From contig CAJJAV010000013.1 of the NCBI GenBank assembly GCA_905182125.1, forward strand, positions 1-41,379: a DNA stretch of 41,379 nt, in the 5' to 3' direction. The translations under genes and the position numbers were made by a program. How positions within the stretch are numbered: the first letter of the stretch is position 1; every line of letters begins with the position of its first letter. Source of the DNA: an uncultured Candidatus Poseidoniales archaeon. GTDB lineage: Archaea > Thermoplasmatota > Poseidoniia > Poseidoniales > Poseidoniaceae. Below, piece by piece: positions 25,797 through 34,001 of the stretch. Below the pieces are notes generated by a model. That model made no database searches and had not been told where the DNA came from. It saw only the letters and a program-made list of their open reading frames with translations.

Positions 25797-26845
25797 AGAA
25801 CAAGGTTCTGCTCGACGAGCCATTTAACCACCAGCTGATCGGAACCGGTCCACTCGAGGGCATTGCTCGAACTTGGGCTAAACCATTCGACTTGATCGTG
25901 TGAAGTCCAATCTTCATTCAATTCTAGAATGGGCCTTTCGCCTGAGAAGCGACAAGGCATGATGCTCAGAGCGACACAAAAGGAGTCCAACTCATGGTGC
26001 CATGTACCGACGGAAGGGTCCGCTTTGATGTCCCATCCAAGTTCTTCCTTAATTTCTCGAAGAATGGCTTGTTCAAAGGATTCCTTCCGCTCTACTTTCC
26101 CACCGGGGAATTCCCATGTCCCCGGATGCCGTTCGTGTGGAGCCCGACGGGCCAACAAAAATTGTCCATCGTGAATGAACAAGGCTCCAGCAACCTCGAT
26201 GACGGGTTTGTGAACAAGACGTGCAAGAACTTCATTGACCAGAGAAACACTTTTTGATTTTTCATAATGCTCTTCTTTCGGTAGATGGAGGAACAGAACT
26301 GGAAGACTTGCGTTTGGCAACGAGTCAAGGGTGCGGTACAGTGTTTCATTGCACAAATAGGCCCCTGCATCCACTGAAATCTCGGCTGCAGTGTCCCATC
26401 CTCGCATCCATTGCTGGATTGGGGCGGTGCTCCCCAAATCGCCTCTCCCCGAGAGTGGTGTGGCCCGGTGTTGTCGACCACTGTTGTCAGCAATCCGCAT
26501 ATCAAGAAGATCTTGGGCACGCGTTTCTAAACGGGGTACAGTGCAGGATCCACACACGCCAAGGTGAAGGATGGCATCCCAAGAATCACCTGCCGCAAGT
26601 CGGTTGGCAACATGTAAACTGCCCACTTCATCCACTGAAAGAACGAGTCGCTCCAATTCGACTTTCATCGGATTGTTCGGAGACGACCGGAGGTGCGCCC
26701 ATGGATCAGTGAGGATTGTTTCGGACTGAAGCGCTGAAAGAACATCTTGTGAGATGTTCACATCTGCACCACCAAAGGGTTCGAATCCGGTCACAAGTAG
26801 GCGCTTCACGGGTCTGTGCTGATCGTGGAGGTTTTTCATCATCAT
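25793..26845 (-). CDS. Fusion of pyroglutamyl peptidase I (C15) and Nudix hydrolase
   Basis: Residues 1-212 are a cysteine peptidase of family C15, which removes N-terminal pyroglutamate from peptides. LLVTGFEPFGGADVN is at 16-30 and the catalytic Glu107 is in PRLETRAQ. Cys165 is in GAYLCNETLY and His187 in LFLHLPKE, so the triad is complete. Residues 215-350 are a MutT-like Nudix domain: a strand (VIEVAGALFIHDGQFLLARR), then a perfect Nudix box at 249-271 (G-x5-E-x7-REIKEELGW). Nudix enzymes hydrolyse nucleotide diphosphate derivatives and, in MutT, damaged nucleotides. No frame break separates the two halves. Each half has near full domain length, so both are probably active. Both are cytosolic. 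I know of no established reason for the pairing. Confidence 0.93.
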   Translation of the reverse strand: MMMKNLHDQHRPVKRLLVTGFEPFGGADVNISQDVLSALQSETILTDPWAHLRSSPNNPMKVELERLVLSVDEVGSLHVANRLAAGDSWDAILHLGVCGSCTVPRLETRAQDLLDMRIADNSGRQHRATPLSGRGDLGSTAPIQQWMRGWDTAAEISVDAGAYLCNETLYRTLDSLPNASLPVLFLHLPKEEHYEKSKSVSLVNEVLARLVHKPVIEVAGALFIHDGQFLLARRAPHERHPGTWEFPGGKVERKESFEQAILREIKEELGWDIKADPSVGTWHHELDSFCVALSIMPCRFSGERPILELNEDWTSHDQVEWFSPSSSNALEWTGSDQLVVKWLVEQNLVL

Positions 26846-26907
26846 GGGCCATTAGAGGCGTCATCTTGACAAAGACGAGACGCCACCGGTGACCAAGGCG
26901 AGGGGGG

Positions 26908-27249
26908 ATGAATCAGATGGACGATATGGTTGTGCAGTTTCCTGCTCCTGACAAAAGTCAATTATCAGACCGTCGCGATGTACGTTTCATTCGGGAAGTT
27001 TGGCGCCAAATCACCTTTGGTGTCGGGGCATGGGGAACACTACGACCCTTGGTCGCAGCATTGCTTGCAGCAATACCATTTCTGTTCCTCGGGCACCACT
27101 TTAATCGACAACATCGTCGAGGTTTCGACTGGTTCCTTCTACAAATCCCACTGGCCCTTACGTTGATTCTTTGGGTTGGACTTTGGTTGTTCTCAATCTA
27201 TGACGCATGGAGTGCTGCAACCAAAGTTGGCACGGATGCTGAAATTTAA
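26908..27249 (+). CDS. Small two-helix membrane protein of unknown function
   Basis: A 113-residue protein with a charged N-terminus of about 40 residues. Two transmembrane helices follow (TLRPLVAALLAAIPFLFLG and FLLQIPLALTLILWVGLWLF; residues about 44-65 and 78-99), joined by a basic loop (HHFNRQHRRG). The layout suggests both ends in the cytosol. No family was recognised. A GAGGGGGG run lies directly before ATG 26908, and a second ATG in frame at 26920 may be the true start. Its TAA overlaps the TAA of the convergent lipoprotein gene within the palindrome TTAA at 27246-27249. Confidence 0.72.
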   Translation: MNQMDDMVVQFPAPDKSQLSDRRDVRFIREVWRQITFGVGAWGTLRPLVAALLAAIPFLFLGHHFNRQHRRGFDWFLLQIPLALTLILWVGLWLFSIYDAWSAATKVGTDAEI

Positions 27250-28040
27250 GGACGCCACAACTGGTTCGAAGACTCAATGTCGCCACTGAGTAAACCTGTA
27301 AGATCGTCAAGATCATCCTGATCAAACTCTGTTGGTAAATCACCAGAGATGAAGGACCCGACTGAACGAGATTCAATGGCCCAATACATCACCGATTCCT
27401 CGTTATTGGAGTGGCCTTTGTTGTCGCTGTCTTCATGATCAGCGGGCGATGTGTAGACAAGGTTCACCAGACCAAGCAGGTGGCCAGCTTCGTGAACAAG
27501 AACGCTGTTTTCAACTTCTTCAGCCGATGGTCGACTAAAGAAGCCAGCTGCATCATCAACCGAATCGCCAAAGATGGCAATGGTCGAAGCATCAACAGCT
27601 ACGCCGAGAACATTGTCGTCTTCGTATGTGTTGGCTGGGAAGATTATTTGCCATGTCAATGTTGAAGACTTACGAGGATCTTGCGCCTTCGAATCCCAAG
27701 CTTTGTCCCGGACATCTTGAGCAGTCCATGAGCCTTCATGCCCAAATTCAGTAAGTTCAAATTTTATTTCAACCCCGTTTGGCTTATCACAGACTTGGTT
27801 AAGCCGTTCAACCAGCATGTCCGTGCTGCTGGATTCTGGTTTGTACCCGGTTTCATAGTCAATTTCAACCACGAGTTTCGTGTACGTTGAGCCATCGAGG
27901 CATGCCAAGGTCAACCCACCAGGAACACCTGGTTTTTCGAACAAATCACTGACAGCATCGGAAGCGCCAAAACACCCAGAAAGGGCAGGCATCACCAGCA
28001 GCGCAAACAGAGCAAAGCCGAACGTTTGTTTCCCTCTCAC
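27246..28040 (-). CDS. Metzincin-like zinc metallopeptidase lipoprotein
   Basis: A 264-residue exported protein. A lipobox (ALSGC, Cys23) after a hydrophobic signal indicates lipid anchoring outside the membrane. The zinc motif is HEAGHLLGLVN (183-193): His183 and His187 are ligands and Glu184 is the base. Asn193 stands where classical metzincins have His, so His202 in DHED may supply the third ligand. SVMYW at 216-220 looks like the Met-turn. The same HExGHxxGLVN plus DHxD plus VMYW pattern occurs in bacterial lipoprotein metallopeptidases. The GTG start at 28040 has a GGAGG 7 bases upstream. It is the last gene of the surface cluster and may trim or release the giant proteins encoded upstream. 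Confidence 0.82.
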   Translation of the reverse strand: MRGKQTFGFALFALLVMPALSGCFGASDAVSDLFEKPGVPGGLTLACLDGSTYTKLVVEIDYETGYKPESSSTDMLVERLNQVCDKPNGVEIKFELTEFGHEGSWTAQDVRDKAWDSKAQDPRKSSTLTWQIIFPANTYEDDNVLGVAVDASTIAIFGDSVDDAAGFFSRPSAEEVENSVLVHEAGHLLGLVNLVYTSPADHEDSDNKGHSNNEESVMYWAIESRSVGSFISGDLPTEFDQDDLDDLTGLLSGDIESSNQLWRP

Positions 28041-28077
28041 ATCATCGCCTCCAAATCTGACCTTTCAAACCCATGCC

Positions 28078-28530
28078 TTACCAGTCTTCGGGGATGTCAA
28101 GTGGAGAGAACAATTGACCAGGCCCTTGGGCCCGAGCCAGTTGAGACCTTGACAGCGCTTCCCATGGTCGCAAAGCTAGCAAGCCTTCGGCAAGCGTGGC
28201 TTCAATCTCCACCAATGTGACACGAATAAGCGTCGAGAGAATATCCATTCTGTCTTCATCAATAATTTTGAACACCTTTTCCAAATCAAACGTTGCGCTG
28301 ACATCACCAGGGGTTCCCTCTTCAATGGCCCATGGTCCAGTAACACGTTCACTGAAACTCTGACCAGTCGCCTCAATGTGATCGTCGAGCGAACGAGAAA
28401 GCCCTGCAATATGTCGCCCAACCACAAGGCTCACTTCGATGAGGGGCATGTTGAGTTGATTGATCAAGTTGACAACGCGCTCTTGCATGGTCACCATGCC
28501 TTCGACCGCTTCATCCGAATCGCTGACCAT
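28078..28530 (-). CDS. Small soluble protein of unknown function coupled to the anchored giant protein
   Basis: A 150-residue, mostly helical, acidic protein without a signal or membrane segment. Helical stretches include VVNLINQLNMPLIEVSLVV and MDILSTLIRVTLVEIEATLAEG; a Pro/Trp-containing C-terminus ends LDIPEDW. I recognise no family. The ATG has a GAGG 7 bases upstream, and the TGA of the preceding giant gene overlaps that motif (TGAGG). Translation of the two is therefore probably coupled, which suggests a cytosolic partner of the giant protein tail. Confidence 0.72.
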   Translation of the reverse strand: MVSDSDEAVEGMVTMQERVVNLINQLNMPLIEVSLVVGRHIAGLSRSLDDHIEATGQSFSERVTGPWAIEEGTPGDVSATFDLEKVFKIIDEDRMDILSTLIRVTLVEIEATLAEGLLALRPWEALSRSQLARAQGPGQLFSPLDIPEDW

Positions 28531-28540
28531 GACAAACGCC

Positions 28541-31500
28541 TCACTTCAACATCGATTCTACGAATTGCCAACCAAAGTGGTTCCATTGATCTTGAGTCCA
28601 ACCATCGGGCAATCCAGTTGGTGGGAGGGGTGGCGGTGCAGGCTGACCGCTTGGTGCGACTGCTGGTGCCACTGCCGCTGGTTGAGAATGCGGCTCTGTA
28701 GGTGCAGGAGGCGCCGCTTCGATATCTGGAAGAGATTTAGGGGCACCCATCGCTTCGATCACATCGTCCGTAGCGTCAACTGCGCCGCCTTCAATCTCTT
28801 GAGAACGAATGCGCCGGTTCATCACAAGCATCCACATTGCTAAGGACAGCGAAATGAGTGCTATGAGATAAAGGGCAATGGCAAAGGTGCTTTCAGCGGC
28901 TTGCTGAACCAGTGCATCACCGTCACGTACGGTCTCACCTTTCACAATGAGGGGGTCGACAGTTCGGCGGTCCATTTCCACTTCATCGACGAGAACGAGC
29001 ATTCGGTATTCGACTGTTTCACCTTCGCTGACATCTGCCACCGTGGGCAACTGTGCTTCGGTCATCCCGCCTGCAGAAGCAACGACATCAATGCGGGCTA
29101 CTTCTGCCCAGAAACCACCTTCAACTGCACGTTGGAGGACAAACGAAACATCGCCTTTGCCAGCTTGGTTGCGAACGGAGACATCCAGTGTCACCGCTTC
29201 ACCTTCGACAGGGGATGGATTGTTCCAAGAGAGGATCGTTTCCTCATGACCGAGATCCATTAACGGACCAACAAGCGCCAATGGCCAGGAGGCGATTGGG
29301 GCATCGATGGAGTTGTCGAGGGTATCGAATGGATTGCCTGCTTCATCGGAACCTGAAACCCATATGTCAACCACGTAGGACGGCAACAAAACGGTCGCGC
29401 CTGCATCTGTGAGATCGAGGTTACCCGTCCAGAAAAATTGATCTCCGAATGGAGTGGTGTCGGGGAGTGGGACGCTGCCACGGGAAATTTCTGCTTCACC
29501 GGCTCGAACTCTGTAGTGGAGCACCGCCGGTTCTTCAAGGTCGAATCCATAGTCGTCAATGGTTTCCAACATCACGAGGAGGTCACCAGCTTCTCCGATT
29601 GATAATGGAGAACCTGACGAAACTTCATCCAAGGAAATGGCTGCAATTGTTGGTCGAGAACTGTCTACAGCAAGACGGACACGTGGAATGATAGACGTCT
29701 CATCGAGAGCGATTCCTGGCAGGTCATCTAAATCCAAACGAAGGTCAAGATGACCGGACCTCACCGATGGAATCAACAAATCGAGGCTGAATTCACCATC
29801 TTCTCTGGTCGAGGTTCGCCAGCGGTGGTCATAGTCCCCGAAAATCACGTCAAAAGCACCTGCTGGTGCCGGTGTTTCATCCTCGGAGAAGAGAACACGT
29901 CCACTCACTCGCAACGCTTGACCTGCGCCGATCAATGTTTCCTTGAAATCTGCGTTGTAGTGGTTGGTACCATCGCGCAGTTCCACGGCACGAATGTGGC
30001 CGTCCATGGTGTCGAACCTGAAGTCATTATCAAGGCTCCAAGCATCGTTTCCAAGTCCTTCCTTTGCTTCAAAGCAAGGCGTCGTTTCACCGATGTTGCA
30101 TGGTAGGTCGGTGACTAAAATCTTAGGAATCATACGTGATTCACCGTTTGTGTCGAAGGACTCTGGGAAGGTCCACGTCAATTGGAACCTTGCTAAAATC
30201 TTGATAATGCTGTTGTTGTCCTCATCCAGTGAGACCGAAGAGTACAGGTTGGAAACAGCAATGTTGTCAGAACCAGAGGTCATCAGAGCCATTGGTTCGC
30301 CATCTTCGTCCGCCATAAGCGAGATGAACAACGATGTATCTTCGTCATCGTAATCGCCACCAAGCGCCAATTGAACATACTGGATATCTTGCCAACCGTT
30401 TCGGTCAGAAAGCACGATTTGAGCTGAGTAGGGGATTCCTGGATGCAATGCTGCGTTGTCATCGTGACCAAGGATTGTTGAATTATCCAAGTCCAATTCC
30501 GGTTGGAATTCAACACGGATTTTGTAGGTGCCAAGATCGTTGTCCCAATCAGGGCTGGTCTCACCTGGCGCGTAGCCGCATGGTTGATTTGAATCTGGGC
30601 ACACGGGCCCTCTTCCCATAGCAACAGCGTTGTTTTTGGCATCTTTTCCAGTGACATAGTAGGAGACTTTTTGCCCGTGTTGGAGCATTGAATCATCGAT
30701 CAGACCTTGGAAGATGTTCAAACCGCCAGCAATGATTTCCGGAGACGATAGTGTCTTGATTTCATATTCATCTTCATTTGGAAGTCCATCAAAGTTGTAA
30801 TCGCTGCATCCAATAGCGGTGCTGGCTTTACATCCAATCCAATAATGCAAAGAGATTTGATTTGGAGGCTCGACCGAATCTTGGATGACGACGCTCAATG
30901 ATTGGCCACCAGGGGCAGGTGGACCTGCGTGGCGTTCTTCTCCGTCGCCCGGTGTGGACGACAAGACAAGAGGAGAGTTTCCATCCAAAATCAAGCGCAG
31001 TGAGTTGTAGCCCGGATTGACATACGTCGAACCCTCAGGCAAGTCGGCTGCAATGACGTAGAACACCATGCCCCCTGGCGATGATTCAAGTGGAGCCGTA
31101 AACGTCATGTTGTATTCTCCGAAACCGGGGTTTTGTTCTGTAACAAGCACCACTGGCTCACCCAGTGGATCGCCGTCATTGGTGACGTTTTGACCGATGA
31201 TGGTGAGGTTGAATTGGCCTGCAAGCGGAGCAAGTTGCGAGTTTTGGAAGTGAATACCTCCGGTGAAGGTGAGGTTGAATCCACCTCGTACCCAATCGAG
31301 GTTGTACAGTTCACGACCGGTTTCCTCATAGACACGGACACCATCGAGTTGTATGTCATTTTCAACAATCAAATCGAGTGAAGGTGTTTCCCAAGCAGCT
31401 ACGGCCAGACCAAGATCATCTTCGACCGAAATCAGTGCCTCTACATCTGCTTCGTCGTTCCAACTCCAATCGGTTTTCATCGGCATGCGAATCGAGACAA

Positions 31501-33931
31501 CACCAAGTGCATCGGTGGTTGAGGTGCAGTTCGCAACGTCAAACATCACGACCCCGTCGCCATCGCTGACAACGGTGCAAACATCGCCACGCTCCCAGCT
31601 GAATGCAGGGTTCTCTCCGTACGAGTTGTTCAGAGCAACCAAAACATCTGTGGCATAGTCCACGTCATCGCCGGGGGCAACACGGGTGATGAGGTTACGG
31701 TAGACACCATCGGGGGCAACGAGGCCACCTTCGAGGGAAGCATCAACAGCGCGTGTTTGCATTTTGTATGCAACGTCGATGTTCGAAATTTTAACACGTC
31801 CTGAACTTGCTGCCTTGACGGCAATTGGGATCAAGATATCACCCTCCCCGTTTTCAGGAACAGCATCATTGAACGCTGCAATCATGGTTGGTGCGTACTT
31901 GACATCGACGGAGACAACCGACTCATCGCTTGCTTCGACTGCTGATTCATTGAGGAAGAGGAGTGACTCCCAGTCCCACACCTGATCGTCGCCGATATCG
32001 AGACGGGGGCGATCTGGGTAGCCTTCTTCATACTCTAAGAGCATCGAATCAATCGTTGGTGTCAGACTAGGATCGCTGGTTGACATGCTGATGGCATACC
32101 GCACGGTCGAGCCTGCTCCATCGGCGGTAAAGCTCACTTCTTGGCCATTGACTGCTGGCAACCATGTTGAACCGTTGTCGTTTGAAACTTGAATTTGAAG
32201 GGAGGTCCCTGCGGGTTCACTGGCCACCCATTGTGGCCGTACTTTCCCGACCTTCGTCCCAGCAGTAAATGGATCTGAAGTCCATGAACCAGACGCCACA
32301 TACGATGTAGCCATCTCAACATCCACCCACCACGAAACAGCCGTGGATCCAATCAGTTGAGCCTTCCAAACCAAATCGGTTCCCGGGTAGGCGAAGTGTA
32401 TGGTTTCGTTTGAGACAACAGATTCCCAGTGGGTTCCGTTGTCTGCAGAAATCCAGTAATCCACTCGGTCACCCGTCGAAGCTGCTGACCAGTAGGTTTG
32501 CATGTTTGCTGCAACGATGTCTTCACTTGCGGATGTAACGGGTCCGAACCATGTGGTCGTCCCTGGTGCGGGTGTGGTCTTGTATTGCCATCCAGTTCCG
32601 TATTCACGGTAATAGAGCGTAGATGAGGACCATGTCGAATACCCACAGTCCACGGTGATGAATCGGTTACCATCGAATTGGAGGCCGTAACCAAGTGCTG
32701 AGATCAATCGTGTACCGAGTTGCGGCACAAGGGAAGTTGAGGTCCCAGAGATGGACCAAGCTTCGAGTTGGTCCTTGTCGTTGCTGGTCGAACCTTGTTG
32801 ACATCGCATGAAGAAGGTCGTGTCGTTCACTTCGAGCCCACGAACCTGTTGTCCAGTTTTACCACATTCAAAGGAGGTTCCAGAAGAAGAGGAGTAGGAG
32901 TACATTTCAGAACCACGGGTGTATTGACCGTCAGCAGTTTCTGAAAAGGTGTAAGGAACAATACGACGTTGAGTGTTGTGAACAATCCATACTTCCTCTG
33001 AAGTTCGATCGTAGGCGATGGCAGTGTAGTCTGAATATTGAGGTGAGACGTCATAGGAATCGATGCATGTCCATGTGTCATCTCGGGAAATATCCAGTTC
33101 CAACACTCGATGATATTGAGTTGGGGCTGAAGAAGTGTAATGGTAGCGGTAGCCCGACAAAATCGCAAACATGCGTTCATCGTCAGTGATCGTCCAGTCA
33201 CGGAAGCCATAACTTCCGTAGTAACTGCTTGGGTGGAGGGTCGCAATGGTGCATTCTGCCTGGTCAAGGTGGATTGTTGATTCTCGTGTGAGGTTGTTGG
33301 GGTAAAGGCGTTGGACAATGTTGTTGAAATTAGACGAACTCCAAGTGGACATGAAGAGCCAATCATGGTGTTGAAGAATAGCACCTTGCGATTGCTTAGT
33401 CAGACTTGTTGCTGTCTTTAGGGTCTGCTGGGAAAAACGGTTTTCGGTGGCATTGGAGGTGTGAGGTTGACGAAGAGCATACGAGCCGTTGTCCAACCAG
33501 GCATCAGAATTGTCGTCGGTCACTTCGTCGTAGCCGTGAGGGAAAAACACCTCAGCGGTGTTTTCAAACGCCAGACTCACATCGCCGCTGCGAGCATCTG
33601 CTGAAGAGGATTGGCCAAGGATCCAATCTGAACGGTCATCGTCGACAAGTTGTGACCATCCTGTTGCAGAGGCCCCTGATAGCGTCATCGTCACATCGGT
33701 GATTTTAGCACCACGTGGCAAAGCAATTTGGGCACCAGCATCAGCGTTTCCACCCTGATAGAGGGCGACATACTCGGTCGTGCCATCAGCAAACTCGTAG
33801 ACGTGTCGAGCGACACCGGAGGCTTCTGCGGGTTCCACAACCACATCTGCGAAAGGCGATAATGGGGAGAGCACCATAATCGCAAAAAGCAGGAACATCA
33901 CGCCGCGGCCGGATGAAATATTGTCATTCAC
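28541..33931 (-). CDS. Giant membrane-anchored surface protein with propeller-like and Ig-like domains and a cytosolic tail motif
   Basis: About 1,796 residues. A signal peptide (VMFLLFAIMVLSPLSPFA) is followed by a jelly-roll-like segment (ITDVTMTLSGASATGW). About 350 residues with WD/kelch-like strand repeats come next, then a repeated ISADNGTHW / VSNDNGSTW pair. About 1,000 residues of Ig-like beta domains follow, rich in Asp and Asn. One transmembrane helix (FAIALYLIALISLSLAMWML) lies near the end. The 90-residue cytosolic tail is Pro/Ala-rich and closes with GWTQDQWNHFGWQF. The preferred start is GTG 33931, with GAGGG 7 bases upstream; ATG 33967 in the same frame is the alternative. It follows the secreted giant after a short gap and precedes two smaller genes. 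A role in adhesion or surface recognition is likely; the ligand is unknown. Confidence 0.87.
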   Translation of the reverse strand: MNDNISSGRGVMFLLFAIMVLSPLSPFADVVVEPAEASGVARHVYEFADGTTEYVALYQGGNADAGAQIALPRGAKITDVTMTLSGASATGWSQLVDDDRSDWILGQSSSADARSGDVSLAFENTAEVFFPHGYDEVTDDNSDAWLDNGSYALRQPHTSNATENRFSQQTLKTATSLTKQSQGAILQHHDWLFMSTWSSSNFNNIVQRLYPNNLTRESTIHLDQAECTIATLHPSSYYGSYGFRDWTITDDERMFAILSGYRYHYTSSAPTQYHRVLELDISRDDTWTCIDSYDVSPQYSDYTAIAYDRTSEEVWIVHNTQRRIVPYTFSETADGQYTRGSEMYSYSSSSGTSFECGKTGQQVRGLEVNDTTFFMRCQQGSTSNDKDQLEAWSISGTSTSLVPQLGTRLISALGYGLQFDGNRFITVDCGYSTWSSSTLYYREYGTGWQYKTTPAPGTTTWFGPVTSASEDIVAANMQTYWSAASTGDRVDYWISADNGTHWESVVSNETIHFAYPGTDLVWKAQLIGSTAVSWWVDVEMATSYVASGSWTSDPFTAGTKVGKVRPQWVASEPAGTSLQIQVSNDNGSTWLPAVNGQEVSFTADGAGSTVRYAISMSTSDPSLTPTIDSMLLEYEEGYPDRPRLDIGDDQVWDWESLLFLNESAVEASDESVVSVDVKYAPTMIAAFNDAVPENGEGDILIPIAVKAASSGRVKISNIDVAYKMQTRAVDASLEGGLVAPDGVYRNLITRVAPGDDVDYATDVLVALNNSYGENPAFSWERGDVCTVVSDGDGVVMFDVANCTSTTDALGVVSIRMPMKTDWSWNDEADVEALISVEDDLGLAVAAWETPSLDLIVENDIQLDGVRVYEETGRELYNLDWVRGGFNLTFTGGIHFQNSQLAPLAGQFNLTIIGQNVTNDGDPLGEPVVLVTEQNPGFGEYNMTFTAPLESSPGGMVFYVIAADLPEGSTYVNPGYNSLRLILDGNSPLVLSSTPGDGEERHAGPPAPGGQSLSVVIQDSVEPPNQISLHYWIGCKASTAIGCSDYNFDGLPNEDEYEIKTLSSPEIIAGGLNIFQGLIDDSMLQHGQKVSYYVTGKDAKNNAVAMGRGPVCPDSNQPCGYAPGETSPDWDNDLGTYKIRVEFQPELDLDNSTILGHDDNAALHPGIPYSAQIVLSDRNGWQDIQYVQLALGGDYDDEDTSLFISLMADEDGEPMALMTSGSDNIAVSNLYSSVSLDEDNNSIIKILARFQLTWTFPESFDTNGESRMIPKILVTDLPCNIGETTPCFEAKEGLGNDAWSLDNDFRFDTMDGHIRAVELRDGTNHYNADFKETLIGAGQALRVSGRVLFSEDETPAPAGAFDVIFGDYDHRWRTSTREDGEFSLDLLIPSVRSGHLDLRLDLDDLPGIALDETSIIPRVRLAVDSSRPTIAAISLDEVSSGSPLSIGEAGDLLVMLETIDDYGFDLEEPAVLHYRVRAGEAEISRGSVPLPDTTPFGDQFFWTGNLDLTDAGATVLLPSYVVDIWVSGSDEAGNPFDTLDNSIDAPIASWPLALVGPLMDLGHEETILSWNNPSPVEGEAVTLDVSVRNQAGKGDVSFVLQRAVEGGFWAEVARIDVVASAGGMTEAQLPTVADVSEGETVEYRMLVLVDEVEMDRRTVDPLIVKGETVRDGDALVQQAAESTFAIALYLIALISLSLAMWMLVMNRRIRSQEIEGGAVDATDDVIEAMGAPKSLPDIEAAPPAPTEPHSQPAAVAPAVAPSGQPAPPPLPPTGLPDGWTQDQWNHFGWQFVESMLK

Positions 33932-33938
33932 AACGAGT

Positions 33939-33943
33939 CCCTC
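33939..33943 (-). promoter_or_regulatory. Shine-Dalgarno GAGGG supporting a GTG start for the anchored giant protein
   Basis: On the minus strand GAGGG lies 7 bases before GTG at 33931. It puts the start 9 residues before the hydrophobic signal core. Neither upstream ATG (33967, 33955) has a comparable motif. This is the reason for shortening the gene by 12 codons. Confidence 0.45.
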
Positions 33944-34001
33944 AAAGGAGCACATGCGCTCCAGCATTTAGACAATACGCAGTCCTGACACTTTGGTCGG
34001 T

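Noticed and set aside
26778-26788. GGTTCGAATCC, a perfect tRNA T-loop consensus
   Set aside because: It lies inside the peptidase-Nudix gene, where the opposite strand encodes the family motif VTGFEPFG. No acceptor or anticodon stem can be formed around it.
29750-30353. Long open frames on the plus strand opposite the giant genes
   Set aside because: They are shadows of biased codon use in the minus-strand genes; none has a start context or a recognisable motif.
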